From Shewanella sp. UCD-KL21 (GTDB lineage: Bacteria > Pseudomonadota > Gammaproteobacteria > Enterobacterales > Shewanellaceae): a stretch of 64,000 nucleotides of DNA. Each line of letters starts with the position of its first letter. Positions within the stretch are counted from its first letter, which is position 1. The position numbers were made by a program, and so were the translations under genes. The stretch is taken from assembly GCF_001957135.1 (NCBI RefSeq), contig NZ_MPHK01000009.1:62001-126000 (forward strand). Reading direction: 5' to 3'. Below, in pieces: positions 55,381 through 64,000 of the stretch. The notes below the pieces were generated by a model that had not been told where the DNA came from, searched no databases, and saw only the letters and a list, made by a program, of their open reading frames with translations.

Positions 55381-56835
55381 ATGAAGTTTATTGTAAAGCT
55401 ATACCCAGAAATCATGATGAAAAGTAAAACTGTTCGTATGCGTTTTACTAAAATTCTTGAGACCAACATTCGAAATGTACTTAAAAAAGTTGATGACGAA
55501 GTAAAAGTACAACGTCAGTGGGATCGCATCATGATCCACGTCAACAGCGATGAACAAGCGCGCATTAACGCCATTGCTGAGCGTTTGGAATGTATTCCTG
55601 GTATTGCTCATGTTGTGCAAGTTGATGAATACCGTTTTGAGTCAATGGATGATATCTATCAGCAAGTATTGCCTGTTTATAAAGCGCAACTGGCAGGTAA
55701 AACCTTCTGTGTTCGTGTTAAGCGTACTGGTAAGCATGATTTTAATTCAATTGAAGTTGAGCGCTACGTTGGCGGTGGCTTAAACCAGCATACCGATGCG
55801 GTCGGTGTGAAATTGAAAAATCCAGATATGACGGTTAATTTAGAAATTGACCATGAAAAACTGTATATGGTTGTGCGCCGTATTCCAGGTTTGGGTGGTT
55901 TCCCTATGGCGACTCAAGAAGATGTATTATCGCTTATCTCGGGTGGATTTGATTCAGGCGTATCAAGCTATCAGTTCATCAAAAAAGGTGCCCGCACACA
56001 CTATTGTTTCTTTAACTTAGGTGGCGCACAGCATGAGATAGGTGTTAAGCAAGTGGCTTATCATTTATGGCAAAAATATGGTGAGTCACATAAAGTGCGC
56101 TTTATGACGGTACCATTTGAGCCAGTGGTTGCTGAAATTTTAGAAAAAATTGATAACGGTCAAATGGGCGTTATCTTAAAGCGTATGATGATGCGCGCCG
56201 CCACTAAAATGGCTGAAAAGTACAACATCCAAGCTTTGGTTACCGGTGAGAGTTTAGGCCAAGTTTCAAGCCAAACCCTGACCAACTTGAACGTGATTGA
56301 CCGCTGTACGGATTTATTGATTTTACGTCCATTGATCACCATGGATAAGCAAGACATTATCAATGAAAGCCGCCAAATTGGTACTGAAGATTTCGCTAAA
56401 GCGATTCCTGAGTATTGTGGTGTAATTTCGCAAAAGCCAACCGTTAAGGCTGTACTGGCAAAAATTGAAGCAGAAGAGCTTAAGTTCAGTGAAGACTTAA
56501 TTGACCGTATCGTGGAAGATGCCGTGGTTATCGACATTAAACAAATTGCTGAAAAAGTTGAAACCACAGTAAGTGAAACCGAAACCGTTGATGCTATTGA
56601 AGCGGGCAGTGTTGTGATTGATATCAGAGCACAAGATGAAGAAGAGCAAAACCCACTAAGCATTGATGGCACTGAAATCTTAAAAATTCCTTTCTTTAAA
56701 TTAGCAACGCAATTTGCTGATTTAGATAAAAGTAAAACTTACTTACTGTACTGTGATCGCGGCGTAATGAGTAAATTGCAGGCGTTATACTTGACTGAAC
56801 AAGGTCACAGCAACGTTAAAGTATACCGTCCTTAA
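55381..56835 (+). CDS. thiI: tRNA 4-thiouridine synthase / thiazole sulfur carrier ThiI with rhodanese domain
   Basis: 484 residues: N-terminal THUMP region, then the PP-loop ATPase ([18 protein letters not shown]), Cys346 ([10 protein letters not shown]) and a C-terminal rhodanese-like domain with Cys458 ([11 protein letters not shown]), equal to E. coli Cys344 and Cys456. It puts sulfur into U8 of tRNA and supplies sulfur for the thiamine thiazole. ATG at 55381 behind GGAAG; the longer frame begins 33 bases upstream and lacks a site. Confidence 0.95.
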   Translation: MKFIVKLYPEIMMKSKTVRMRFTKILETNIRNVLKKVDDEVKVQRQWDRIMIHVNSDEQARINAIAERLECIPGIAHVVQVDEYRFESMDDIYQQVLPVYKAQLAGKTFCVRVKRTGKHDFNSIEVERYVGGGLNQHTDAVGVKLKNPDMTVNLEIDHEKLYMVVRRIPGLGGFPMATQEDVLSLISGGFDSGVSSYQFIKKGARTHYCFFNLGGAQHEIGVKQVAYHLWQKYGESHKVRFMTVPFEPVVAEILEKIDNGQMGVILKRMMMRAATKMAEKYNIQALVTGESLGQVSSQTLTNLNVIDRCTDLLILRPLITMDKQDIINESRQIGTEDFAKAIPEYCGVISQKPTVKAVLAKIEAEELKFSEDLIDRIVEDAVVIDIKQIAEKVETTVSETETVDAIEAGSVVIDIRAQDEEEQNPLSIDGTEILKIPFFKLATQFADLDKSKTYLLYCDRGVMSKLQALYLTEQGHSNVKVYRP

Positions 56836-56933
56836 TGGCGTAAAAGGAGTATCGCGAGTCGATGCTCCTACTTAAGCATTGCAGGCTGTGATGTGTATTT
56901 CATATTGAAACTGCGACAGTCATTTCAGCCCAT

Positions 56934-56977
56934 AAAAAAACCGCATTACCATTAAAATGGTCAATGCGGTTTTTTTG
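56934..56977. terminator. Bidirectional terminator between thiI and the small exported protein gene
   Basis: A near-perfect stem of about 17 bases (AAAAAACCGCATT with AATGCGGTTTTTT plus CCAT/ATGG inner pairs) with A and T tails on the two sides. Confidence 0.9.
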
Positions 56978-56996
56978 TTACTGGTTTTACAGTAAA

Positions 56997-57233
56997 TTAA
57001 TCAGCAGTGCGCGTTTCAGCAGTAGTGATTGGCTGTTGAACTTCTTTGTCTGCAGCTAAAGTGCTGTTAACATCAACCTGAACATTACTTTGCATTTCTG
57101 ACATGCTTTGCTCAAGCTCTGCGTTTATTGAAGCTTGAAGGTCGCTGATATCAATGCTTTCTTCATTTGCGCTAGCTGTAAAAGCAAAACAAGAAAGTAA
57201 AGCTACTGTAGCTAATGATTTTAAATTGAACAT
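56997..57233 (-). CDS. Small exported protein, unknown
   Basis: 78 residues. Signal peptide (LATVALLSCFAFTASA, cut after ASA) leaves a mature acidic part of about 56 residues rich in Ser, Glu, Gln and Asp with amphipathic heptad pattern (LQASINAELEQSMSEMQ). A very strong ribosome-binding site (GGAGG) and a strong terminator mark it as a real gene. I do not recognise a family. A periplasmic, possibly coiled, small protein is all that can be said. It is divergent from the LysR gene. Confidence 0.85.
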   Translation of the reverse strand: MFNLKSLATVALLSCFAFTASANEESIDISDLQASINAELEQSMSEMQSNVQVDVNSTLAADKEVQQPITTAETRTAD

Positions 57234-57411
57234 AAAGGTCGCCTCCGGGCTGACTTAACACTGGCGGACACTCCCTTTCACTGCGTAGAAGTTGTCCAAC
57301 TCAGCATAAATTTGATGGTCATAATTTAACCGAACACAGTGTTCTTTACAAACGACAAAATATAACGCTATTCATTAGAAAAACTAATTAAAAAACGAGA
57401 GATGGATCACT

Positions 57412-58323
57412 ATGTCGCGAAGATTGCCACCTTTGAACGCGGTAAAAGCATTTGAAGCAGCAGCAAGGCACTTGAGCTTTACCCGTGCCGCTGAAGAGTT
57501 GTTTGTTACTCAGGCTGCAGTTAGTCATCAAATAAAAGCATTAGAAGATTTTCTAGGCCTAAAACTGTTTCGCCGCAAAAATCGTTCGCTTTTATTGACC
57601 GAAGAAGGTCAAAGTTATTTCCTCGATATTAAAGATATTTTTATCCAATTAGGTGAATCAACCGACCGATTATTAGCCCGAAGCGCCATTGGTTCGTTAA
57701 CGGTAAGCATGTCACCAAGTTTTGCAATTCAATGGCTTGTGCCGCGTTTGGCTAAGTTTAGTGAACAAAACCCCGATATTGATGTGCGCATTAAAGCTGT
57801 TGACAGCGAAACGGGCTCATTGACGGATGATGTGGATGTGGCCATCTATTATGGCCAAGGTAATTGGCCGGGCTTAAGAGCGGATAAATTGCGTAATGAA
57901 GTGCTCATCCCGGTGTGTTCACCACTGTTACTTAATGGTCCTAAACCATTAGAGAAACCCAGCGACTTAAAAAATCATACCTTACTGCATGACTCTAGCC
58001 GTCATGATTGGCAGGCATGGTTTAGACAATGTGGAATTAGTGAAATTAATGTTAATTCTGGCCCTATCTTTAGTCATTCATCGTTAGTACTGCAAGCTGC
58101 CGCTCATGGCCAAGGCATTGCGCTGGGTTACAGCGTACTCGCAAGGCCGGATATTAAAGCTGGCCGCTTGGTGTGTCCCTTCTCTGAAGTGTTAGTCAGT
58201 AAAGATGCTTATTACCTAGTGTGTCAGCAAAATCATTCTGAATTAGGTAAAGTCGCCGCCTTTAGAGAGTGGATGGTGGATATGTTTGCTGAAGAGTCAC
58301 GCAGTGAATTATTGTCAGGCTAG
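57412..58323 (+). CDS. gcvA: LysR-family regulator, GcvA-like
   Basis: 303 residues. Winged helix-turn-helix at the N-terminus (LPPLNAVKAFEAAARHLSFT, ELFVTQAAVSHQIKALEDF) and a periplasmic-binding-like effector domain. The first residues match GcvA, which activates glycine cleavage genes. No gcv operon is close; the closest candidate for local control is the small exported protein gene transcribed away from it, since LysR genes often regulate their divergent neighbour. Confidence 0.82.
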   Translation: MSRRLPPLNAVKAFEAAARHLSFTRAAEELFVTQAAVSHQIKALEDFLGLKLFRRKNRSLLLTEEGQSYFLDIKDIFIQLGESTDRLLARSAIGSLTVSMSPSFAIQWLVPRLAKFSEQNPDIDVRIKAVDSETGSLTDDVDVAIYYGQGNWPGLRADKLRNEVLIPVCSPLLLNGPKPLEKPSDLKNHTLLHDSSRHDWQAWFRQCGISEINVNSGPIFSHSSLVLQAAAHGQGIALGYSVLARPDIKAGRLVCPFSEVLVSKDAYYLVCQQNHSELGKVAAFREWMVDMFAEESRSELLSG

Positions 58324-58399
58324 GGTTAACTTAGCCAAGCTTAACTATATAGCGTAGTAATTAATACTTTTGTCACTAACAATTGAAGAAACCAATGAT

Positions 58400-59131
58400 A
58401 TGACCCCCGCAGGCCCAGCAGTAACAAACGATAGTGTAGCAATTGAATCAATCTTACAGGGTCAGCCCAGTAAAACATTAGTAGTATTGGCCCATGGCGC
58501 TGGGGCTAATATGCACCATGAGTTTATGGTCGATATCGCCAATGGCTTGGTTGCTAAAGGTTATCAAGTGTTGCGCTTTAACTTCTTATATATGCAAGCC
58601 AATATGCAAGATGGCAAAAGAAGGCCGCCAGATAGAGCGCCTAAGCTGTTAATGCATTTTACTGCGCTACTTAATTCCATTGAACAAACCATTGAAGACA
58701 ATGATCTTGTAGTCGAAAACATTGTGTTAATGGGTAAATCAATGGGCGGCAGAATGGCGGCGACATTGTTAACCGATGATGAACTTATCATTAATGATGA
58801 GCAGGTTGAGATCTCTGCTGCAATTAACGCCTTAATTAAAGGCTGCATTTGCCTAGGTTACCCTTTTGTCCCGTTAAAAGGTGGAGAGCCGAGACTTGAG
58901 CCGTTAAATAATGGCTTGAAACCATTAATGGTGGTGCAAGGTGAGCGGGATAAATTTGGCGGCATCAACGAAATACCGCAGTGGGATATAAATAAACAAG
59001 TCAAAATCAGCTGGATAACCGATGGCGATCATAGTTTTAAACCGCGCAAGTCGTCAGGCACAACATTAGCGGCTAATCTGAAGCACTGCTTAAACCAATG
59101 CGATCAGTTTATTACTGATATTGTGGATTAA
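58400..59131 (+). CDS. Alpha/beta-hydrolase of the KANL3/Tex30 type
   Basis: 243 residues from ATG (the frame is open to a TTG at 58370; neither start has a strong site). VVLAHGAGANMHHEFMVDIA holds the oxyanion region, GKSMGGRMAATLL the nucleophile elbow (Ser), and DGDHSFKPRKSSG the His. Substrate unknown; this bacterial family is related to TEX30/KANL3 and has no defined reaction. It is followed 22 bases later by DUF423. Confidence 0.85.
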   Translation: MTPAGPAVTNDSVAIESILQGQPSKTLVVLAHGAGANMHHEFMVDIANGLVAKGYQVLRFNFLYMQANMQDGKRRPPDRAPKLLMHFTALLNSIEQTIEDNDLVVENIVLMGKSMGGRMAATLLTDDELIINDEQVEISAAINALIKGCICLGYPFVPLKGGEPRLEPLNNGLKPLMVVQGERDKFGGINEIPQWDINKQVKISWITDGDHSFKPRKSSGTTLAANLKHCLNQCDQFITDIVD

Positions 59132-59153
59132 TTTTTTATAAAGTGAGATAGCA

Positions 59154-59534
59154 ATGAGACAAGGTTTATTATTGTTAGCGGCGATCAGTGGCTTTTTAGC
59201 GGTTGCTTTAGGGGCTTTTGGTGCCCATGGATTAAAAAGTATTGCCCCGCCTGAGTTGGTTGCGATTTTTAAACTCGGTGTCGATTATCACTTTTATCAC
59301 ACCTTTGCCATTATTGCCGTGGCGTTAAGTGGCCACTGGATAAGTTCAAAACTGCTGGATTGGGCAGGTTATTTATTCTTCGTGGGGATTTTATTGTTTT
59401 CAGGTTCCTTGTATTTATACGCCTTTACTGGTGCCAAATGGATTGGGCCAATTACCCCTATGGGCGGCGCTTGTATGCTGATTGGCTGGACATTGTTTGC
59501 CATTGCGATAGCAAAACACACTAAGCAGAAATAA
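59154..59534 (+). CDS. DUF423 inner-membrane protein (YgdD-like)
   Basis: 126 residues with four hydrophobic helices. AVALGAFGAHGLKS and FYHTFAIIAVALSGHW are the family signatures; LYLYAFTGAKWIGPITPMGG follows. Function unknown. In E. coli the ygdD gene is also next to rlmM, as here, and conserved neighbourhood supports the assignment. Confidence 0.9.
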   Translation: MRQGLLLLAAISGFLAVALGAFGAHGLKSIAPPELVAIFKLGVDYHFYHTFAIIAVALSGHWISSKLLDWAGYLFFVGILLFSGSLYLYAFTGAKWIGPITPMGGACMLIGWTLFAIAIAKHTKQK

Positions 59535-59560
59535 CTTAGCGCCACCTTTGGCAAGTATTT

Positions 59561-59605
59561 CAAAGCAGCAGCATGTTTATCGCATCTGCTGCTTTGTTGC
59601 TTTTA
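59561..59605 (+). terminator. Terminator after the DUF423 gene
   Basis: CAAAGCAGCAG / CTGCTGCTTTG, an 11-base perfect stem with a 14-base loop, then TTGCTTTT. Confidence 0.75.
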
Positions 59606-59721
59606 TCCGTTTGCCTTTTCTATTTAACACAGCGGCATAATTTTTGAGTATAATGCCCCCATTATTTTGTCCTTCGACCATACTGTGAAGCAGTTATGGT
59701 TATAGAAGCTTAAGGCTTATC

Positions 59722-60813
59722 ATGAAAAACCTCTTTATATTTTGCCGCGCAGGCTATGAGAAAGATTGCGCCGCAGAAATTCAACAGCGTGCAGCTGAAT
59801 TAAACATTGGTGGCTTTGTTAAAACCAATACCAATGATGCTTATGTGATTTACCAATGTTTTGAAGAAAACGGCGGTGAGCAACTGGCAAAGCAAATTGA
59901 GCTAAATTCATTAGTGTTTGCAAGACAAATGTTTGCTGCTGGTGAGTTGATAAAAGATTTGCCTGAAAAAGACAGAGTATCACCGATTGTGGCTGCTTTA
60001 AGTGAAGTGTCAAAAGCGGGTGAGTTACGAGTTGAAACCCCAGATACCAATGAAGCTAAAGAGCTGTCAGGTTTTTGCCGTAAATTCACAGTGCCTTTAC
60101 GTCAAGGCCTGAAAAAATCTGGGGCATTATTAGCCCAAGAAAATAACCGCAGACCTATCATTCATGTGTGTTTTGTGGCGCCGGGTACGGCTTATGTCGG
60201 CTATTCATTATCAAACAATAGCTCACCTTATTTTATGGGCATTCCCCGTCTTAAAATGGCTGCCGATGCACCGAGTCGTTCAAGCTTGAAATTAGATGAG
60301 GCTTTTGGGCAATTCTTAACCAAGGAAGAGCAAGAAGACCGCTGCCGCTCAGGGCTTCATTCTGTGGATTTAGGCGCTTGTCCTGGTGGCTGGACTTATC
60401 AGCTAGTACGCCGTGGCATGTTTGTCGCTGCAGTTGATAACGGTCCTATGGATCAGAAGTTAATGGACACAGGGCAGGTTAAACATTATCGCGCCGATGG
60501 TTTTCGTTTCGAACCACCAAGAAAAAACATTTATTGGTTAGTGTGTGACATGGTTGAAAAACCGTCTCGTGTAGCTGAGCTGGTTGAAGCTTGGGCGATT
60601 AATGGCTGGTTTAAAGAAGCGATTTTTAACCTTAAATTACCAATGAAAAGTCGTTATAAAGAAGTCAGACAGATTTTAGATACCATGGCTGAAATCTTAA
60701 AAGAAAACGACATCACAGATTTTAAATTACAGTGTAAGCACCTTTATCATGACCGTGATGAAGTGACAGTTCACTTATGGGTTAAACCCAATACCGCTTG
60801 GGCGTTTAACTAA
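59722..60813 (+). CDS. rlmM: 23S rRNA 2'-O-ribose methyltransferase RlmM
   Basis: 363 residues. An N-terminal THUMP-like region and a Rossmann methyltransferase domain with SAM-binding VDLGACPGGWTYQLVRRGM; catalytic Lys, Asp, Lys, Glu distribution typical of RrmJ relatives (PMDQKLMD, NLKLPMKSRY). RlmM methylates C2498 of 23S rRNA. It follows a TATAAT at 59649-59654, a likely -10. Confidence 0.94.
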   Translation: MKNLFIFCRAGYEKDCAAEIQQRAAELNIGGFVKTNTNDAYVIYQCFEENGGEQLAKQIELNSLVFARQMFAAGELIKDLPEKDRVSPIVAALSEVSKAGELRVETPDTNEAKELSGFCRKFTVPLRQGLKKSGALLAQENNRRPIIHVCFVAPGTAYVGYSLSNNSSPYFMGIPRLKMAADAPSRSSLKLDEAFGQFLTKEEQEDRCRSGLHSVDLGACPGGWTYQLVRRGMFVAAVDNGPMDQKLMDTGQVKHYRADGFRFEPPRKNIYWLVCDMVEKPSRVAELVEAWAINGWFKEAIFNLKLPMKSRYKEVRQILDTMAEILKENDITDFKLQCKHLYHDRDEVTVHLWVKPNTAWAFN

Positions 60814-60865
60814 GCTATTTAGCTGACGATTTAAATTTATTTTTGCTAAATATAAAACAAACATT

Positions 60866-60903
60866 AAAAAGCCCTTAGTGAATATCACTAAGGGCTTTTT
60901 TAT
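60866..60903. terminator. Bidirectional terminator between rlmM and isocitrate dehydrogenase
   Basis: AAAAAGCCCTTAGTGA / TCACTAAGGGCTTTTT, a 16-base perfect stem with loop ATA. One of the strongest in the window and placed between convergent genes. Confidence 0.93.
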
Positions 60904-60955
60904 TATCGTTTGATTTACACTAGAGTTATTGGCGCGGCAATAACTCAGCTAAAGC

Positions 60956-61966
60956 TTATCCTAAACGATCAACAACAGCTTGAGTGAAGTCAGTTGTACC
61001 ATGAGTACCACCAAGATCGCGGGTGGTGCGATCGCCTTCTTCAATCACAGCTGATACTGCAGAGCGGATCATTTCCGCTTTGTCAGCCATGCCTAAATAC
61101 TCCAGCATTTGGATAGAGGCTAAAATCACTGATGTAGGGTTTGCAAGGTTTTTACCTGCAATATCAGGTGCACTACCATGAACTGCTTCGAAAATTGCTG
61201 CATCTTTACCTATGTTAGCACCTGGTGCCATACCTAAGCCGCCAACAAGACCTGCACATAAGTCAGATAGAATGTCACCGAATAAGTTAGTTGTTACCAA
61301 TACATCGAAGTTTTCTGGATTCATGACCAACTTCATACAGGTTGCATCAACAATCATTTCTTCAGTTTCGATATCTGGGTAACGAGCACTGACTTCACGC
61401 GCCACTTTCAAGAATAAACCTGAAGTAGACTTCATGATGTTAGCTTTATGAACGATAGTCACTTTTTTACGGTTTTCTTTACGTGCTAGCTCATAAGCAA
61501 AAGTGGTAATTTGCTCTGCACCTTGACGAGTAATGATACTGGTCGCTTCAGCAGTTGCGCCATCGTCAGATACTTTTTGGCCTAAGCCTGAATACATACC
61601 TTCAGTGTTTTCACGCACTGTGATGATATCAATGTTGTCATAACGTGCTTGAGTACCTTTAAAAGAAAGCACAGGGCGCACGTTAGCATATAAGCTGAAT
61701 TTTTTACGTAGGCTTACATTGATAGAGGTAAAACCTTCACCCACAGGTGTGGTTAATGGCCCTTTAAGGGTAATACGGTTTTTTTCGATAAGGTCTAAGG
61801 TACGCTGAGGTACTAATTCACCTTGCTTTTCTAATGCGGCTAAACCGGCGTCTGCAAACTCATATTCAAAGTCGCAACCAGCCTTGTCGAGAATTTTTAA
61901 AGCCGAATCGATAATGCTTGGTCCAATCCCATCACCTGGGATTACGGTTATAGTACGTTTTGGCAT
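60956..61966 (-). CDS. NAD-type isocitrate dehydrogenase
   Basis: 336 residues of the isocitrate/isopropylmalate family. ITVIPGDGIGPSI, RENTEGMYSGLG and the metal site GDILSDLCAGLVGGLG are present. The coenzyme loop HGSAPDIAGKNLANP has Asp-Ile where NADP enzymes have Lys-Tyr, so NAD is the probable coenzyme. It is much shorter than the E. coli NADP enzyme (416). Homoisocitrate or isopropylmalate activity is less likely given no leu or lys genes nearby. ATG at 61966 has GGAAGGA upstream. Confidence 0.9.
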   Translation of the reverse strand: MPKRTITVIPGDGIGPSIIDSALKILDKAGCDFEYEFADAGLAALEKQGELVPQRTLDLIEKNRITLKGPLTTPVGEGFTSINVSLRKKFSLYANVRPVLSFKGTQARYDNIDIITVRENTEGMYSGLGQKVSDDGATAEATSIITRQGAEQITTFAYELARKENRKKVTIVHKANIMKSTSGLFLKVAREVSARYPDIETEEMIVDATCMKLVMNPENFDVLVTTNLFGDILSDLCAGLVGGLGMAPGANIGKDAAIFEAVHGSAPDIAGKNLANPTSVILASIQMLEYLGMADKAEMIRSAVSAVIEEGDRTTRDLGGTHGTTDFTQAVVDRLG

Positions 61967-62489
61967 GGATAGTCCTTCCACTGAGTGGTTACTGCATTTT
62001 CTTGTTATTGTTTACAATACCTTAACAAGACTACTTACTAACGGTTTTGTTGCGGCGCATTTTAACGAATTTAGATTTTGTTTTACAGTTTTTAGTGAGT
62101 TTAATCACATATTTTTTTAAATAATTAAGCTAATCCTCAGTTGATTGCTTTAAGATATTCACAACCATGTAATTGAAAGGCTTATTTCGCGTCATAAATC
62201 AGCTTTGATTGTTAATAAAAGGTTGGTTGTAAGATTGTTTCGCGAACATAGCATAAGCAGATGACAGATTTTAAATAGACGACTTTGGTCTACTAACTAT
62301 CAGTCTACTCGCCATAGGTCTACTCACGAAGGGGCTGTAAAAATAACTTGGCACTGTTTAGTCTGAATGGTCATTAATTAAACTGCGGTGTTATTTTTCA
62401 ATAATGTTTTATTAAATTTCAATTATGTTTTCAGTTAATGAATTTAGCTGAACTGTATTTCATTCCATAACAACAATAACGAGGAAGAT
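61967..62489. other. Intergenic region with three evenly spaced heptamers
   Basis: 523 bases, no gene. GTCTACT occurs at 62288, 62303 and 62318, exactly 15 bases apart, about 165 bases upstream of the S9 peptidase start. The rest is AT-rich and must contain promoters for both divergent genes. Confidence 0.6.
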
Positions 62490-64000
62490 TTGAAGTTACG
62501 TAACCTTATTCCATTGACTCTGTTAACAGTGTCAATGTCAGCCATATCAGCTGACAACATTAAGCCGTTATTGCTCGATGACATTATGCACTTTGAGACC
62601 TTACAGACTCCCGTTATCTCTGAAAATGGCGCAGTATTAGCGGTTGAGGCTATGCCCGATCGCGGTAATAGCCGCGCCTTAGTCAATCAAGTGGCCACCC
62701 AAAAGCAGTATCAAATTGATGGTGGCTCTGATGTTAAAGTCAGTGCCAATGGCGATTATGTGATTGCCACTATTGCGCCGAGCTTATTAGAAAAAGAAAC
62801 CCTCAAAAAATCGGAGCTTAGTGCAGGGCTTAGCTTACTGAATACCAAAACAGGTAATCAGCAACAGTTTAAGCGGGTTAAACAAGCTGAGTTTAGTGCC
62901 AAAGGCGATTATTTAGCGGTTTGGTTTGATATTGCTGACACTAAAGAAGATGGTAAAGAAGACGCTAAAGAAACGAGCATTAACGCTGCAGATAAAGGCA
63001 GTGGTTTTAAGCTGATTCAACTCGCCACCAATACTTTCCATGAGTTTGACCATGTTACTCAATTTAACTTTGACCGCTCAGGCAACCAATTTGTGGTTGC
63101 CATTAATGATATTACTGCCAAGCAGCATGTGATTAAAAAGGTTGATTTAATCACTAATACCTTAAAGCAAGTTTATAAGTCAGACAGCTATCAAGTGGCT
63201 GAGCTGAGTTTATCTGATGATGGCAACTGGCTTGGCTTTACCCAAGGCGATGCAAGTGTTGAGCGTGACGAGCGAGAGTATCAACTGAAGCTTTTGGCTT
63301 TAGAGTCTCTTAAGCTCAAACAGGTGCCAACAGATGATGACTGGACTTTAAATCAGTATTCAAAAATCTTCTTTTCTGAAGATAGCTTAAGACTATTTAT
63401 TGGCCGTGTACCGCAAGTAGATAAAGCGCTGACATTGGCAACAATCGAGTCTGAAGCTGATTTATTTGATCAACAAATTATCACTGGACTACGTGATTTA
63501 AAAGTGTGGCATGGTGACGACCCAAAAATAAAACCCCATGAAGTAAAACAATATGCCAAAGAGTTAAAGCGTACTTATCTTGCTGTGATGCACGTTAATG
63601 CCAACCGCATAGTGCAACTGGCTGATAAAGCCTTACCGGATGTGCACTATGGCGAACAAAAGCGTTATTTATTAGCAACCTCAGATGTGCCTTATCAAAA
63701 AATGATCACCTGGGCAGGCTTTTATCAAGATGTCTATCTAGTGGATTTAAATACAGGCCGTAAGCTGAAAATCTTAACTCAACATGCCTCAGGTGAAATG
63801 CCAAGCTTGTCACCCAATGGGCGTTTTGTGGCATATTATCAACAAGGCGGGTTGTTTTTATATGATATTGCCAATGCCAGAAAACACAGCTTAACCAAAG
63901 GTATTACTGTTAGCTTTGCTAATGAAGACCACGATTATCCCAGTAATGCGCCAAGTTATGGTTTAGGGCCTTGGCTAGCAGATGATTCAGGCATTATTGG
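62490..64000 (+). CDS. S9-family (prolyl oligopeptidase type) peptidase, 5' part, runs off the window
   Basis: An open frame of about 503 codons starts at TTG behind GAGGAAG. Signal peptide NLIPLTLLTVSMSAISA, then repeated beta-propeller strands (FSAKGDYLAVWFD, LSDDGNWLGFTQGD, LSPNGRFVAYYQQG). This layout is the N-terminal propeller of exported S9 peptidases in which the catalytic Ser-Asp-His domain follows. That domain is beyond the window, so peptidase activity is inferred. The frame carries no stop up to base 64000. Confidence 0.85.
   Translation, partial: MKLRNLIPLTLLTVSMSAISADNIKPLLLDDIMHFETLQTPVISENGAVLAVEAMPDRGNSRALVNQVATQKQYQIDGGSDVKVSANGDYVIATIAPSLLEKETLKKSELSAGLSLLNTKTGNQQQFKRVKQAEFSAKGDYLAVWFDIADTKEDGKEDAKETSINAADKGSGFKLIQLATNTFHEFDHVTQFNFDRSGNQFVVAINDITAKQHVIKKVDLITNTLKQVYKSDSYQVAELSLSDDGNWLGFTQGDASVERDEREYQLKLLALESLKLKQVPTDDDWTLNQYSKIFFSEDSLRLFIGRVPQVDKALTLATIESEADLFDQQIITGLRDLKVWHGDDPKIKPHEVKQYAKELKRTYLAVMHVNANRIVQLADKALPDVHYGEQKRYLLATSDVPYQKMITWAGFYQDVYLVDLNTGRKLKILTQHASGEMPSLSPNGRFVAYYQQGGLFLYDIANARKHSLTKGITVSFANEDHDYPSNAPSYGLGPWLADDSGII

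Noticed and set aside
56160-56672. 170-codon minus-strand frame opposite thiI
   Set aside because: It covers the PP-loop and rhodanese region of a certain gene; serine/isoleucine-rich and without signals.
1-64000. tRNA, rRNA, insertion sequence, integrase or phage genes
   Set aside because: None seen: no CCA-ended cloverleaf, no transposase-like frame and no terminal inverted repeats with target duplications were found by eye.

Overview
The window reads as one contiguous, gene-dense stretch of a gammaproteobacterial chromosome, most likely Shewanella or a close relative in the Alteromonadales. The basis is a polar (Vibrio/Pseudomonas-type) flagellar cluster controlled by FlrA/FlrB/FlrC, FlhF/FlhG polar-number genes, a ParC/ParP array-positioning pair, a sodium-type PomA/PomB stator, moderately AT-rich sequence, and neighbourhoods I recall from Shewanella genomes (nadK/grpE, dxs-ispA-xseB, pomAB-thiI). 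Genus is an inference; there is no rRNA or tRNA gene here to settle it. I see no insertion sequence, integrase, prophage or CRISPR array.

Region 1 (1-29854, all plus strand) is the flagellar and chemotaxis block: end of flrA, flrBC, fliEFGHIJ, fliK, fliL, fliM, fliN, fliOPQR, flhB, flhA, flhF, flhG, fliA, cheY, cheZ, cheA, cheB, an unrecognised one-TM protein, parC, parP, cheW and a DUF2802 protein. FlrB/FlrC activate sigma-54, and four well-formed -24/-12 sigma-54 promoters lie before flrB, fliE, fliK and flhA. FlhF, FlhG, ParC and ParP place the flagellum and chemoreceptor array at the pole; FliM/FliN/FliG form the switch that CheY-P binds and CheZ dephosphorylates.

Region 2 (29892-32017, minus strand) holds two flagellar-export-like genes facing the chemotaxis genes: a free-standing copy of the FlhB cytoplasmic domain lacking the cleavage site, and a large FliK-like protein. 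This pair is the most intriguing module of the window.

Region 3 (32512-47821) is mixed housekeeping: mlaA, a response regulator with a degenerate phosphatase-like output domain, a POT peptide transporter, an OmpA-like protein, mscS, an exported thiol peroxidase, ltaE, a hotdog thioesterase-like protein, ndh, an orphan ORF, an iron alcohol dehydrogenase, a cyclophilin lipoprotein, a DEAD-box helicase and a CobW-type GTPase.

Region 4 (47933-64000) holds nadK divergent from heat-shock grpE (with a clear sigma-32 promoter), xseB-ispA-dxs, the pomAB stator operon, a three-copy 75/87-bp tandem repeat, thiI, a small exported protein, a gcvA-like LysR regulator, an alpha/beta hydrolase, a DUF423 membrane protein, rlmM, an NAD-type isocitrate dehydrogenase and the 5' part of an S9 peptidase that runs off the end. 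Stable hairpins with T tracts separate most transcription units. Start codons were chosen from Shine-Dalgarno spacing, promoter position and family N-termini, so several differ from the longest reading frame.
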